Shown in pieces: positions 33,899 to 45,500 of a stretch of 64,000 nucleotides of DNA. Numbering within the stretch: position 1 is the stretch's first letter; each line of letters begins with the position of its first letter. The position numbers were made by a program, and so were the translations under genes. The stretch is from Mnemiopsis leidyi. Taxonomy: Eukaryota > Ctenophora > Tentaculata > Lobata > Bolinopsidae. Location: the NCBI GenBank assembly GCA_000226015.1, contig JH152669.1:109392-173391 (forward strand), in the 5' to 3' direction. The notes under the pieces are model-generated. The model was not told where the DNA came from and did no database searches. It saw nothing but the letters and a program-made list of their open reading frames with translations.

Positions 33899-36800
33899 AT
33901 GTTTAGAGAACTAGAGGCAAGGTAATTGAATAATTATGCGATCTTAATATTCAGTACGGAGCAAATTAAATGTTTTGTTTTCGCTAATTAATCTAAATTC
34001 CCTTATAATCATTTGTTTTAGTAGTCATAAATTTTACAAAGTTGCCTTTCTTTAATTGAGAAATTGAAAGTATTCTCAATAAGAATACTTCAACGCAACA
34101 AAGGTCGATTAGATGCTTAAATGAGCTGTAATCAAACATTACCCCTCTACCGAAATTTTCTTGTTCATCAGCATAGATGTTTAAGATTAATGTTTCTGTT
34201 TAAAATTGCGTCTTCTCTTGTGCTTTTGATATGTTGGTAGAGCGAAATTTGTTAAGTTACAGAAAAACGTGGCAGGCAGTAACAGATGCGATCTGACTCA
34301 TGAAATGTTAGTTGACGTTACAAAACTCTGGCGCTGCTGATCAACTTTTAAGAAATTTTGTTTTAAGATTTTCTTGGACTGCATCTAAATCGATCGATAT
34401 ATATTTGTCAATATCATCTTACCTTACTTTACTGCAGGAAAGTTATTGAGCGGGCAGAACAATGGAAGTCAAATAGCTGGGTAACAGATTTCCGGATTTT
34501 CGCTAGTTCCACAACTGCGCACGGGGTCAACCAGATCTTTGTTGGCCGGAACAAGTTTATAAGGTGTTACTTTATCAGTGTTTATAAGGTGTTACTTTAT
34601 CAGTGTTTATAAGGTGCTACTTTATCAGTGTTTATAAGGTGTTACTTTATCAGTGTTTATCATTGTTTATAAGGTGTTACTTTATCAGTGTTTATAAGGC
34701 GTTACTTTATCGGTGTTTATAAGGTGTTACTTTATCAGTGTTTATAAGGTGTTACTTTATCAGTGTTTATCAGATTTTACTTAATATCATTGTTTATCAG
34801 ATACTACTTTATTCTACAGATTTGATAGCAAATTCTCATGCTCTCTCCACTAGGTTATTATTTCTCTTGGCATGGATAGCCTGTGTTGTCTACACCATCT
34901 ACATGATAATGACGTCAATAGTTACCTTTATCAACAAACCAACCGGCACCAAGTACGAGGTCCTTGTTAACGACGTGGAAGGAACCAAACCCCAGTCCAT
35001 CAAGTTCCCTACAATCTCTATTTGTAGTCACAACAAAGTTAAGAAAAGGTCAGTGTTGAGTGTCCTGAACATCAGAATTCCTATAAGGGAGGAGTCGAAA
35101 ATTCTTTCCATCACGTAACAGCCATTTACCAATGATGAGCCAGATTTTGAGGAACGCGGTCACGTGATCGAAAAGTTTTCCGACTCCTCCCGAAAAATTA
35201 TGACATCTCAAATCCTGCTGATGGCTCATTATAGCCCCGTTCATTGTAAAAGTTTTATCCAAAAGTCTAAAACAGATAGATAATAGAAAACAAGCAAAAT
35301 TCATGAAAACTAACAGAATCATATCCCAGTTTTCTACACAAGCCTGGAAACGAAGCAGTAAGACAATATTGGGACATAGTGGACCAATACAACTCAACTA
35401 TTGCTAAAAACATAAACTGGTCAAATCCCGCCATGTCTCGAATACAGAATTCTACTTATCAGGTCAGGTTTTGTGTTTCGTTTAACTTTTAAAGTTTCAT
35501 AACCGATAGAATACCTTAGTATTGTTAAAGTAAACTGTAACTTAATACCTCAGCGTCTAAAAGACACTGATAAATCAGAAATGACAAAGTGGAAACACAA
35601 TAACAATGATAACACGCGGATAAACCAGTGATAACACAATGATAACACAACACAGGATCTGATAGCTGCAGGTGGACCCGACGACGACAGACTGCTCATG
35701 TGCCAACAGCGGGCTAACCTATGTCAAGCATGGGTGCACTGGGAACAGGATCATTTCTACACGAGGGATATTACTAGTACTGGTGAGTTAGAATTCACTT
35801 GTGGGAAGACTTTATTTTCTTCTACTGATCTACTTATACTGATCCACAACGTGGTGGAGGACGGGGTATGAGGGAGGAGGGGAGTGGGGTTTGGGGTATT
35901 TGAATAACTGATACTTGTACACAGTTTTTATAGAGCGGCATTTTGTTGGGATAAATAATTTATTATTTTTGATATGAATATAATATCATCCAGTCTAAAA
36001 AGTTGGAAACTAGAGGTATAAAGTAATAATATTTCCTTGTTCAGGAAAATGTTGGAGGGTAAACCCGGCTGGTCTAATTCGTGGTAAAAGTGGAGATTAC
36101 GGAAAGATGTTGATATTGATGTTCGCTGACCTCAAAGATTATAGCACTCGGTAAGTTTATTCCACCGTGGTTTAATAGAGGTCAAAGCCGGACATCTAAA
36201 AATAGGTACACTCTTTACATTTAGAGAGTTCTTTAAAGTTTACATAAGTAGATTTAAAGTGTTCTTACTCTTTAGAGGTTCCTACTGTTCCATTCGAACA
36301 GAGGTGATACGTCATGAAAATTTGACCTGAACAAATCTTAACTTACACCCTAAAAACTCGTTATGTCTGGCAGTAGTTCCCACCCTTGTCAGGTCAGCGG
36401 ACCAGCCCCAGTATGGGTTTACAGTAGCCTTCCACGACAACCGGACCTACGGAGTAACCCTCAGTTCCGGATATTACATGAGTCCCGGCTCTATCTACAA
36501 GGTTAGTTCCGGATATTACATGAGTCCCGGCTCTATCTACAAGGTTAGTTCCGGATATTACATGAGTCCCGGCTCTATCTACAAGGTTAGTTCCGGATAT
36601 TACATGAGTCCCGGCTCTATCTACAAGGTTAGTTCCGGATATTACATGAGTCCCGGCTCTATCTACAAGGTTAGTTCCGGATATTACATGAGTCCCGGCT
36701 CTATCTACAAGATAGAATGTATTTATAACAATCTCAATACCCTGTCAGGTAGATTTGAGATTGAAGAAAGAGATGTACTGTTTATATAATGTATTCATAA

Positions 36801-38831
36801 CAATCTCAATACCCTGTCAGGTAGATTTGAGATTGAAAAAGGAGATCAGAGAGCCTCCTCCAGGGGGCAACTGTAACGCTTCACTCGTAGACACGACATA
36901 CGGCGCCTACGACGAAGGTAGCTGCATTCTGGAATGTAAAGACAGGTCAGTTTTAACTGTGTTAGCTGCATTCTGGAATGTAAAGACAGGTCAGTATTAA
37001 CTGTGTTAGCTGCATTCTGGAATGTAAAGACAGGTCAGTATTAACTGTGTTAGCTGCATTCTGGAATGTAAAGACAGGTCAGTATTAACTGGGTTTTTTC
37101 AATTATTTAGTTATTGTTTAATTGGGTTTAATTGGATAGTTTAATTGGGATTTATTTGGGTGGTTGATATTTTGTTGGGATCTAATAAAACGTATTGATT
37201 CTGTTGCTGCAATTCTGTCAGTACCAGTACATTTTTAAGATTAGCTAAATCTAAGATTACCGAACGATTGTGGAATCAATTGATCAGTACGCTAAAATAG
37301 ATCATAAAGAGAACAGTTTTCCCTTCAGTCCTTAAAAATTTCTCGCTAAATTTTTACCACTACACAAAAGAGCTGTAGACTACAGTGGACTGATGTAGAT
37401 CACTGTAGATGATCACGTGACACCTGTAAACACATACTACTCAGATACCTGAACGACACGTGTGGGTGTGTCAACATCCTCCCTCCAGTCAACACACTAA
37501 ACTACAAGTCCTGTACGCTTAAACAGTGGGCACGCTGCGGTCTGGAGGCCTACATGGAGTTTAATAGCAGGTTCATGGACCCTGACCTGGCTGAGAATAT
37601 CTGCCCTTGTCCATCCGCCTGTAACGAGACCCAGTAAGTTGTATTGTGGACATCTTGTATACTGTGTACATTGTATAATGTGTACAATGTATACTGTGTA
37701 CATTGTGCACATTGTGTACTGTGTAATGTGTACATTGTGTACTGTGTAATGTGTACATTGTGTACTGTGTAATGTATACTGTGTACATTGTGCACATTGT
37801 GTACTGTGTAATGTGTACATTGTGTACTGTGTAATGTATACTGTGTACATTGTGCACATTGTGTACTGTGTAATGTGTACATTGTGTACGTTGTGTAGTG
37901 TGTAATATGTACGTTGTTTATGGTTTTAGTTGTTTTTGTACATAGTACACCGTACTTTAGGTACATATTGAAGTACATTATACATTTCGCACAAGAATAT
38001 TTTACACTCATATAACCTATACATTTTATTGCGTAATGAAAGAGTTAATCGTACAAGACTATAATCGTAGAACTATCTTAAATTTTGACCTGTTCAGCTA
38101 CGAAGCTCAACTGTCCAGTTCGTCGCTCTCTCACGAATACACAAAAATGCTCCATTATTTCCCCATGATAAAAGGTATTTTTTCCTTCATTTTACTTGAG
38201 CTACTTTTATAATGCTGGTAATTAATTCGATTCATGATATACACAAGCAGCAACTACTCTCTTCTATAAAGTCAAAATTAACGTGCTACATTTATCAGGG
38301 TATCTAAGAGACTTTTCTCACCCGAACTTAAACATCACGTACGAAAGTCAGCAGGACATACATGATAATGTGATGGCAGTAGAAATCTTGTTTACCAGCA
38401 TGGTTACTTCGGAAATTAAGCAAGTAAGTCATGTAGTCTTAATGTAAGGCAATAATTGAACTACTTCTGTGTGGAACTACTTCTGTGTGGAGATAATGCA
38501 GACTAAAAGTACTTTGAACTAGACTTTTAGAGGCTAGAGAACAGCAATGATAAGGTTATTACTCCTAAATTTTGCATTAACGCGTTATTCAATCACCTAT
38601 TATTTCTACACAATACAGGTAGTGACCTACACATCAGCCAATCTTCTCGGAGACATTGGCGGAGTTCTTGGTCTCTTCCTCGGAGCTAGCGTCTTCACCG
38701 TTATCGAGTTCTTCCAAGTCTTCGTGTTTGCCTTGCAGAAACACTGTTTTGGGAAGTGGTGTGGAGGCAGGGAGACTGAGGAGGACGAGGAAGAAAGACA
38801 GGTGGAATCTGGGGAAGACAAGGAAGGATAG
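33899..38831 (+). CDS. DEG/ENaC (ASIC-like) cation channel subunit
   Basis: Twelve phase-consistent exons: 33899-33921, 34438-34563, 34854-35048, 35330-35462, 35656-35782, 36045-36150, 36393-36711 (or 36501), 36821-36945, 37445-37633, 38098-38174, 38299-38423, 38619-38831. The N-terminus has the family pre-TM1 motif (SSTTAHGVNQIFVGRNKFIR), then TM1 (LLFLLAWIACVVYTIYMIM) and FPTISIC. A Cys-rich ectodomain follows (CGCVNILPP, CPCPSACNET). The last exon holds TM2 with the pore filter GAS (LLGDIGGVLGLFLGAS) and a short acidic tail. By family it is a trimeric plasma-membrane Na+ channel, gated by peptide or protons; the ligand cannot be told. Exon 7 contains six in-frame 14-residue repeats in the ectodomain. 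Several splice sites lie inside tandem repeats. An AATAAA lies at 39275-39280. It is convergent with CFAP46. Confidence 0.9.
34556..34765. repeat. 25-bp minisatellite over the exon 2 donor of the channel gene
   Basis: Eight full copies of TTTATAAGGTGTTACTTTAT followed by CAGTG. The first copy is the exon 2 end itself (TTTATAAG|GTGTTA). About six of the others repeat the same donor; one has GGCGTT and one GGTGCT. Confidence 0.95.
36460..36711 (+). repeat. 42-bp coding minisatellite, six copies, in exon 7
   Basis: Each unit encodes SSGYYMSPGSIYKV and each of the first five ends with ACAAG|GTTAGT, a good donor. The sixth has ACAAGATAG, with no donor. The copies are virtually identical, so the expansion is recent. 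Confidence 0.95.
36717..36861 (+). repeat. 72-bp tandem duplication over the exon 8 acceptor
   Basis: ATGTAT(T/C)CATAACAATCTCAA..., including ACCCTGTCAG|GTAGATTTGA, occurs at 36717 and 36789. Only the second copy continues into the exon encoding KKEIREPPPGGNC. Confidence 0.9.
36920..37095 (+). repeat. 44-bp tandem repeat over the exon 8 donor, four copies
   Basis: AGCTGCATTCTGGAATGTAA followed by AGACAG|GTCAGT recurs at 36920, 36964, 37008 and 37052. The first copy is the exon end (CILECKDR). 44 is not a multiple of three, so use of a later donor would shift the frame. Confidence 0.95.
37660..37915. repeat. TGTACATTG/TGTGTAATG satellite in channel intron 9
   Basis: A complex low-period array of TGTGTACATTGTG, TACTGTGTAATG and TGCACATTG words that creates long spurious ORFs on the other strand. 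Confidence 0.9.
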
Positions 38832-39573
38832 GAGAAGATATGAGAAGAAAATTTGGATAACCATTGTAGGAGAGATGTTTTGAGACGAATATCTGAAGAT
38901 TCAAGCCTCTAAGATGTCGGTTTAAAGTTGAAAAACAATCACAATACCTTTTGCTCAAGATTTCAAATTGAGCTATGACAGAACTCTCAAACCATGACAA
39001 TTTTATCGACCATCTGAAATTTTGCATGCATGTAATTATTGATTACTTGTCTTTGTTACATTAACAACTATTTGCATTTTTTGTTGATTTAATGTACGAT
39101 TTAACAATTGTTTTTAAATCATTTAAGACTATTGTTAAATTTCCAAAGTTTGCTGAATTTACTGAGCTATGTATTTACTTTTATTTAAAATTGTTAAATT
39201 GAAATTGATATATGAATCACGAAACAATTAAAAAATGTACTTTGCAATTTGTACTGAAATACAGTTAAGTAGGTAATAAATATGGAGGTTTCGCATTTTA
39301 ATCTAGAAATAATTTAGTATCGACGAAATAGACATGTACAGATAAAGGTACGTGCAAGAAACTGCGTTAAACGTTCTGTATCGAAGTTCACTTTCTATTT
39401 GTAATTAAATGTGTTGATATAAATCTCTGTGCAAAACCCAGAAAACTCTTTTTTACTGTCTACAACCAGATATCTGGTAAACATACGTGATAGAAAGTTA
39501 AATGCATCGTACCGGAAAATAATATCCTCACATGATAATATCATTTTTCATTGAAAAACGGCAATTGCAAAAG
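38832..39573. other. 3' flanks of two convergent genes
   Basis: AT-rich, no ORF of note. It holds the 3' UTR of the channel gene (AATAAA at 39275-39280) and the short 3' flank of CFAP46, whose TAA stop overlaps an AATAAA on the minus strand (39574-39579). Confidence 0.5.
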
Positions 39574-39574
39574 T

Positions 39575-42500
39575 TTATTTCTTTCCTTGGTTAGGTAGCG
39601 GATCACCCAGAGTAACAAATGGCACTCCAAAAGCAGCCATGTTGAAAATATCAGGATCGAGCGTCTCTGGCATCTTGATCTCAACATTCACCTGCGCGTT
39701 AGCATCTTGACCTGGGTCTGACTTGGCTTTAGCAGGTTTAGCTTTACCTTTGCCAACAGGGGTGGAAGGTTGAGGAGGAGCCGCATCGGGGGGTGGCGGG
39801 AAGCGTGTTAGATACAGAGCTGATCCCATAGAACAGTCACCTTCAACCGCTGTCTTGATCAATGAGGAGAGGAACTTGACGTTGCCATCAGAGTTAGTTT
39901 CGTCACTGTTAATGAGGGTCAAGACACTGCCGTTAAGATATAAAATCCCCGCCAGGTGCAGAGACGTCTCCAGGGCCAGGATCTCCTTGGCTTTACCTTG
40001 GTCAGCCTTGGTTTCGTGTCGAAATGAATGGTTCGATGTTACCTTATCGGAAATAATGTGCATGTGGCTGTCAGTTAGATTCAAACAAGTCAGAAGCTCG
40101 GATGAGATAAGGCCACTGATTTTACCTAATCCACAGTACATGAAACCTGAGGAGCTGTGAAGGATCTGTTGTACCTCAACCGGGCTACACTGACTGTTAG
40201 TAATAACTGTTCCCGACCATCGAGCTGTCTTTGCCTGGGTACTCTTCAGCATTTCTGCTACTTCCGTTGTCATGCTCAAGTTGCCACATTTTGCACCACT
40301 ATCGTCGTTAACAATGTACTTGAAGTTGTTGGAATCGACAACAGGAGGAATGAGAGCCACCTTGTCAGGGACCAGCCTCTTTTCCAGTGGGTTCCGGACT
40401 CTTTCACCTCTTGCAGATCCTACTGGAGTCTTGGTGCCCTTCTTCGTCTCAGCAGGGGCTCCGTTTTCATTAGCTTTGGAGTTGGCATATGAGAGCATTC
40501 TGTGGTAAAATGTTTGAATTGAAAAGTCTCTGGTGAATTGCTTGACATTACCTATCTTGTTTATGGGTAGTGCTTCCATTGGCAACTTTTGAAGAGCAGT
40601 GTCAGCTAATAGGACAAAGTTAGCATCCTCGTCTAGAATCATCTTGAACTCGGGAGTGAAGGCTTCGATGGCAGGCTTGATGTAATCCCATAATTCTGAG
40701 ATAATGTTGAGATAAAATGTTGAGTTTTTCAACTTCTCCTCTTCCAATGTCGCCTTCAGATCTGCTACAACTTCCTTTCCCTCGACTACTCCCAATTGGT
40801 TCAGGAGAACGCTTCTTTCCTCGGACTGTGTCTCTAGTTTGAAGAAATGGACCAACTTTAGCATATATTTGTGGATGGCTGCTCTGTAGTTTTCATACAT
40901 TCTAAAAACACTTTCCAACTTCTCGTAAGTAACTGCACAACGGAATATCTTCATGACCGAGGTCTCAAGTGGATTCTTTCCGGCAGTTTTTGTGCCTTGA
41001 AGGAGAGCTGAATACAAAAACCTCTTACAGGGAGAGTGTTGAAGGACAATGAAGTATTGCTTCTCATCAAGCTCCTTCAGTAAATCGAAGTGATTTTCAA
41101 AAACCAGCAACTTTTTCCAGGAAGAGTTGTTCTTGGTCAACTCCTCAAAGCACTGGTTGTACAGCTGGTAGTTCTTGCATTGATAAGCGTGTTCCAGTTG
41201 AGTGAACAAGGAACCTATTTCACTCTTACTAGGCCAGCGTAGTGCTTGCTTGAGAAGATTTTTGAGCCAAACTGAAACAACAGAACTTTGATAAAGAGCG
41301 AGGTACTGTGCAGATATCTGAGGGGCATTGTAGCCTAGTCGGTTAATGATTTCCATGCATGAGGACTGAAGAGTTGGATGATCTTGTTTTAGCAATGAAA
41401 TTTGAACGGACTGAACAAGGAACTCCATGGAGGAAGCCAGGTATTTTAGGGAAGTTAGCTCTGTCTGTATGTTACGAGTCACGATTTCTTCACCAGACAG
41501 CTCATTGTTCCAAGGATCTAGACTATCCTCGAAGAACGAGATAGATGAATCTCCCAGAGAAACTCCTAGCTTCAGTTGAGAGCTAGAGTTGAATTCCAGG
41601 TGATATTTTCGACAAAGTCTCACAGCATTGTCGCTATGTGTTTTAGACAATTCCATTGCACTGTAGCACATTTTCTTCCACCGTTCATCCAGACTAGATA
41701 AGTGTATTGGCTCAGCAATGTAAGTTTCAATCTTTTTGTCGATAACATCCTTCTGAGAATCGGCAATACGGAACTTTTTCTCATCTATTATGACATCAGC
41801 TGATATTTGATGGTACATATGAGACAAATGACAATGGAGGTCAATAATGTTCTTCACATAAAGCGACATTTTTGCATCTTTGACACCAAGACCAGCCATA
41901 CTCTTCATTTCTTTTATCACCATTTTTAGAGCATTCTGAGCACTTTCCACCGCTTCAAGGAACATACACTTGTGGAAATCAGTTCCATTCTCAAGGACTG
42001 AAAGCCGAAACTTGGCTCTGCTAAGCCAGTATGAGGCCCGGCTAGCATCTAATTTAAAGCCTAAAGTGGCAAAAATTGTGATAGGCTTATCATACATCTT
42101 ACAAAGATCAAGCATCTCCTCTATTTCAAATGTGTTCAATTCTCCGTTCAACATTGATTCTATCTTAGATTTCACTATCATACAACTCAATTGAGATATA
42201 ACGTATTGGATTTGACAGGAGTGGTTTTTATATTTTAACTGAAGATCTTGCAACACCTTCATGAACCTCTTTGAAACATTGTCTGCCGATTGGGGATTTG
42301 TCTTCACCATAATTTCTAGTATTTTCATCATTAGATCAGTAGATGTATCGAGGTCATTCGATGAAGTCTGAATCTCAAAGAAGTGATTTAATGCTGAAGT
42401 GAAGTTTGCTTGTGATGCAGCCAACAAGGCAGCAGCCCTGTGGTATCGTGTCTTTGATTTGGAACCACATGTAAACTCGATGCAAGGTAAAGCTTGCTCC

Positions 42501-45500
42501 AACATTACAATAGCGGATTTGAAGTCACCTGATTCAATGAACAGCTCGGCCTTATCAATCTGGATATCGCAAAGGTTAACACCAGAGATAATATTATTTG
42601 CCAAACTTGATTCACTGTTGAGGCCCATTGGTAACGGTACACTTTGTTTGACACCAGTTTTGTGTAACTCCAATTCAACCTGGTTGAGAACAAATTCATC
42701 TTTGTCCGGTTTAGAAAACGACTGTTCTAAGTGATGATTGAATCCTTGAAGAGTCTGCAGCCTCTGACAAGCCAAGGCAGATTTAAAGTGGATCAAACCT
42801 GCTAAATTATGATTATTCAGCACACTCATGGCAAGAAGTTCTTGCATTGCATAAAGAGGCAGCAGGTGATCAATAAGACCGAATACTTTAAGCTGCTTAC
42901 AGAGCTCCTCGATGTAGAACAAGCTAAGCTCAGGATGTGGAAATGTCACTTTATTTACTGTTAGCTTGTTTTCCTTGTCTTGTAAAAGCTCGCCAATGTT
43001 TTCTGGCAGTTTGAACACAGCCCAATCAGCTAAGTTTTCAGGAAAACTGACTTGAACTTGAGACTTTGCTGCGAGTTTAGCATTTCCTCCAGGTTTAGGA
43101 CCTTTACCTTTCTTTCCATCCCCTGCATTGGCATTCTCGTCAGTAGTTGGCACATCTTCTAAATTCGCCAAGCAAGTTTGCAAAATCTTAGTGTAGGTGC
43201 TATATGCAAGCAGCATGGAATGCTTAACGTTTCCCCCGGAATGTAAAACCATTTTTGATCTCATTACCAAGATTCTAGCAATGAGCTCCGCTCTTTGAAC
43301 ATCTTCTATCTCCTCTGAAAAATCCATTGCTTCACTGACATAGCATAGCAGAGGCTTAGGTTTGCTAATGATTTCCACCTTCTCTTCACTGACAGAGGTA
43401 GCCAATGTGGACATGGTTTGTCTTGTCCGGGTAACACTAAGTGTATGTGCAATGCTTCTAGATTTAGTGTCTTCTTGTTCCTCTATTGGCATTAGAACAG
43501 TTCCTTTCTCTTCGCTTTTAAGTCCAACAGCGACATCAAGAGCCCACTCTAGCTGGTCAATCACGTCATTAATTGGGAACTGATTGATGAAAAGCCACTC
43601 AGCAAATCTTGTAATGCTTTCAATTTTCTTCACTCGGAACTGAGGACTTTGCAGAAGCATTATAGACTGTTGAAGAGCATAAAGTTGCTCCTCTTTGTTT
43701 GAAGAAGACATGGCAACTCTATGCCACATATCTGATACAGTGTCTTCACTCTCTATCCTTTCCAGCTTTGCTAAATCTCCGTTTGGAGATATGCCTAGGT
43801 TGACTTTGAAAATTGCTCTGTATTTCAATATAAGAGGATGAGTGGGTCTTGGCATAGAAAGAGCTGCTTTCTCTGCCTCCTCTAGGCCTTCGCCCCAGTT
43901 CTTTTCATCCACAAATGTAATAAATAGTGCACCATAAAGATGAGCTCTAAGATCAATTCCTTTTTGCTGCTTGGATGAAATTTCGAGCAGTTTCTGATTT
44001 TTATCTGGAGCTAGATTTGCAATGACTTTTAGCACCTTCAGAAGATTCTCTTTCAAGGGGGCTCTTTCGTTGCTCCTATGCAAATGTGGCAATATTGCAT
44101 TCCAGAAATGTTGCATGACTTCCATAGCAAGACCATAATCTTTGGCTTGCTCTGCTGCAAGGACTGCGTTTGTAAAGAGATTGAGAGCTGGCAAGCGGTC
44201 AGAAATAGTTGCCTTGCTGGAGAATGACAACTCAGATTTGCCTAAGATCAGATTGTGGTAACACAGCAACTTGTTTGCAGTTACTTTGCAGCCAGGTCTC
44301 GCGAAATGGGGATGGTTTTGTAGCTCAGTAATTTTTGCACAACAATTATCAATCAGATCTTTGTTAGATAATTTTAGTGACAGGGAAGCGAGTTTTGTCC
44401 AAATTTCTAATTCAATCAACTTGTCACTCCATTCACTACTGTCGATCATCTTCAGTGTATCCTGCATAGTCGGTGTATTGGGAAAAACATAATACTGATT
44501 GGTGTTCATGTGGTTCATTTCCACTGCAACAATGCTTTTACAAGCAACAGAGAAGTCATCCGTATTTTCTTCTTCTGGAAGAAGGTTTTTTAAAGGTTGG
44601 GCCAGCACTTGCTTGCATTTTACCCACAGACATAGTAGCGACTTCCTCTTGTGCAGACCAACATTGAGATTTCCTACAATTTGTTGATAGACCACTTCGG
44701 ATATCTGGATAGCTTTTGTGATATCTTCCACTAAGGCAGGATCAAGATTCGGGCCAGCATCCTTGGCATCTTTCTTGGCACCCTTTTTCTGGACTGGTGT
44801 AGCACTCTTCTTACCAGACCGGGGTTTAGATGGGGAGCCTTTTCGTGATGGAGAACCTTTTCTTGAAGAGCTTGGTGTTACAGATCCACTTAACAGCCTT
44901 GTAACTTTGTTTTTGGCAAGATATCCTTCCACTAACGCCTCTGCAAACTGACACACAAGAACAAAGTCAACACCTCCTTTAGAGGACATAAGAAGATTGT
45001 ACCCTTTAGCCAGCCAGTCGATTACATTGTTGTGATTGTTTTCATCAATAGTCTTTTTCAAATAGTTCCAAATATAGACACACGAATTATTTACCAGCCA
45101 CCATTCTTTTAAAGCAGAGCCCTGTTGACCTCCCTTTATAAAATGGTTGATGCATTCTTCTTGTACCTCTTTAACCCAGTCACAATATGACACCCAGTGG
45201 GGATAATCGATATGAGAAGAAAGATCAGCCTCATTTGGGACAATTTGTTTTGGAAGAGCTGGCCTTTCCCCTAAAGAGACGTTTTCCTGCATGAGAAAGT
45301 ATATGAGTGACTCAGCGTATATAAAGTTCAGCTCTGAGAGAAGAATCGCATTAGCTTTATCAAAATTCGACAGCTTTGATTTACCACCTCTGTTTACAAG
45401 CTTGTCTGATCTCACTGAACTTGTTCTACTGTGGTTGGACTTTCTGACAGATTCGTCATCGTCCAGAGGTTGATAGGAATATCGATCTTCAAACCAGAGG

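Noticed and set aside
37497-38011. Minus-strand ORFs rich in YTVHN/MYTLHST
   Set aside because: Artefact of the TGTGTAC satellite in a channel intron.
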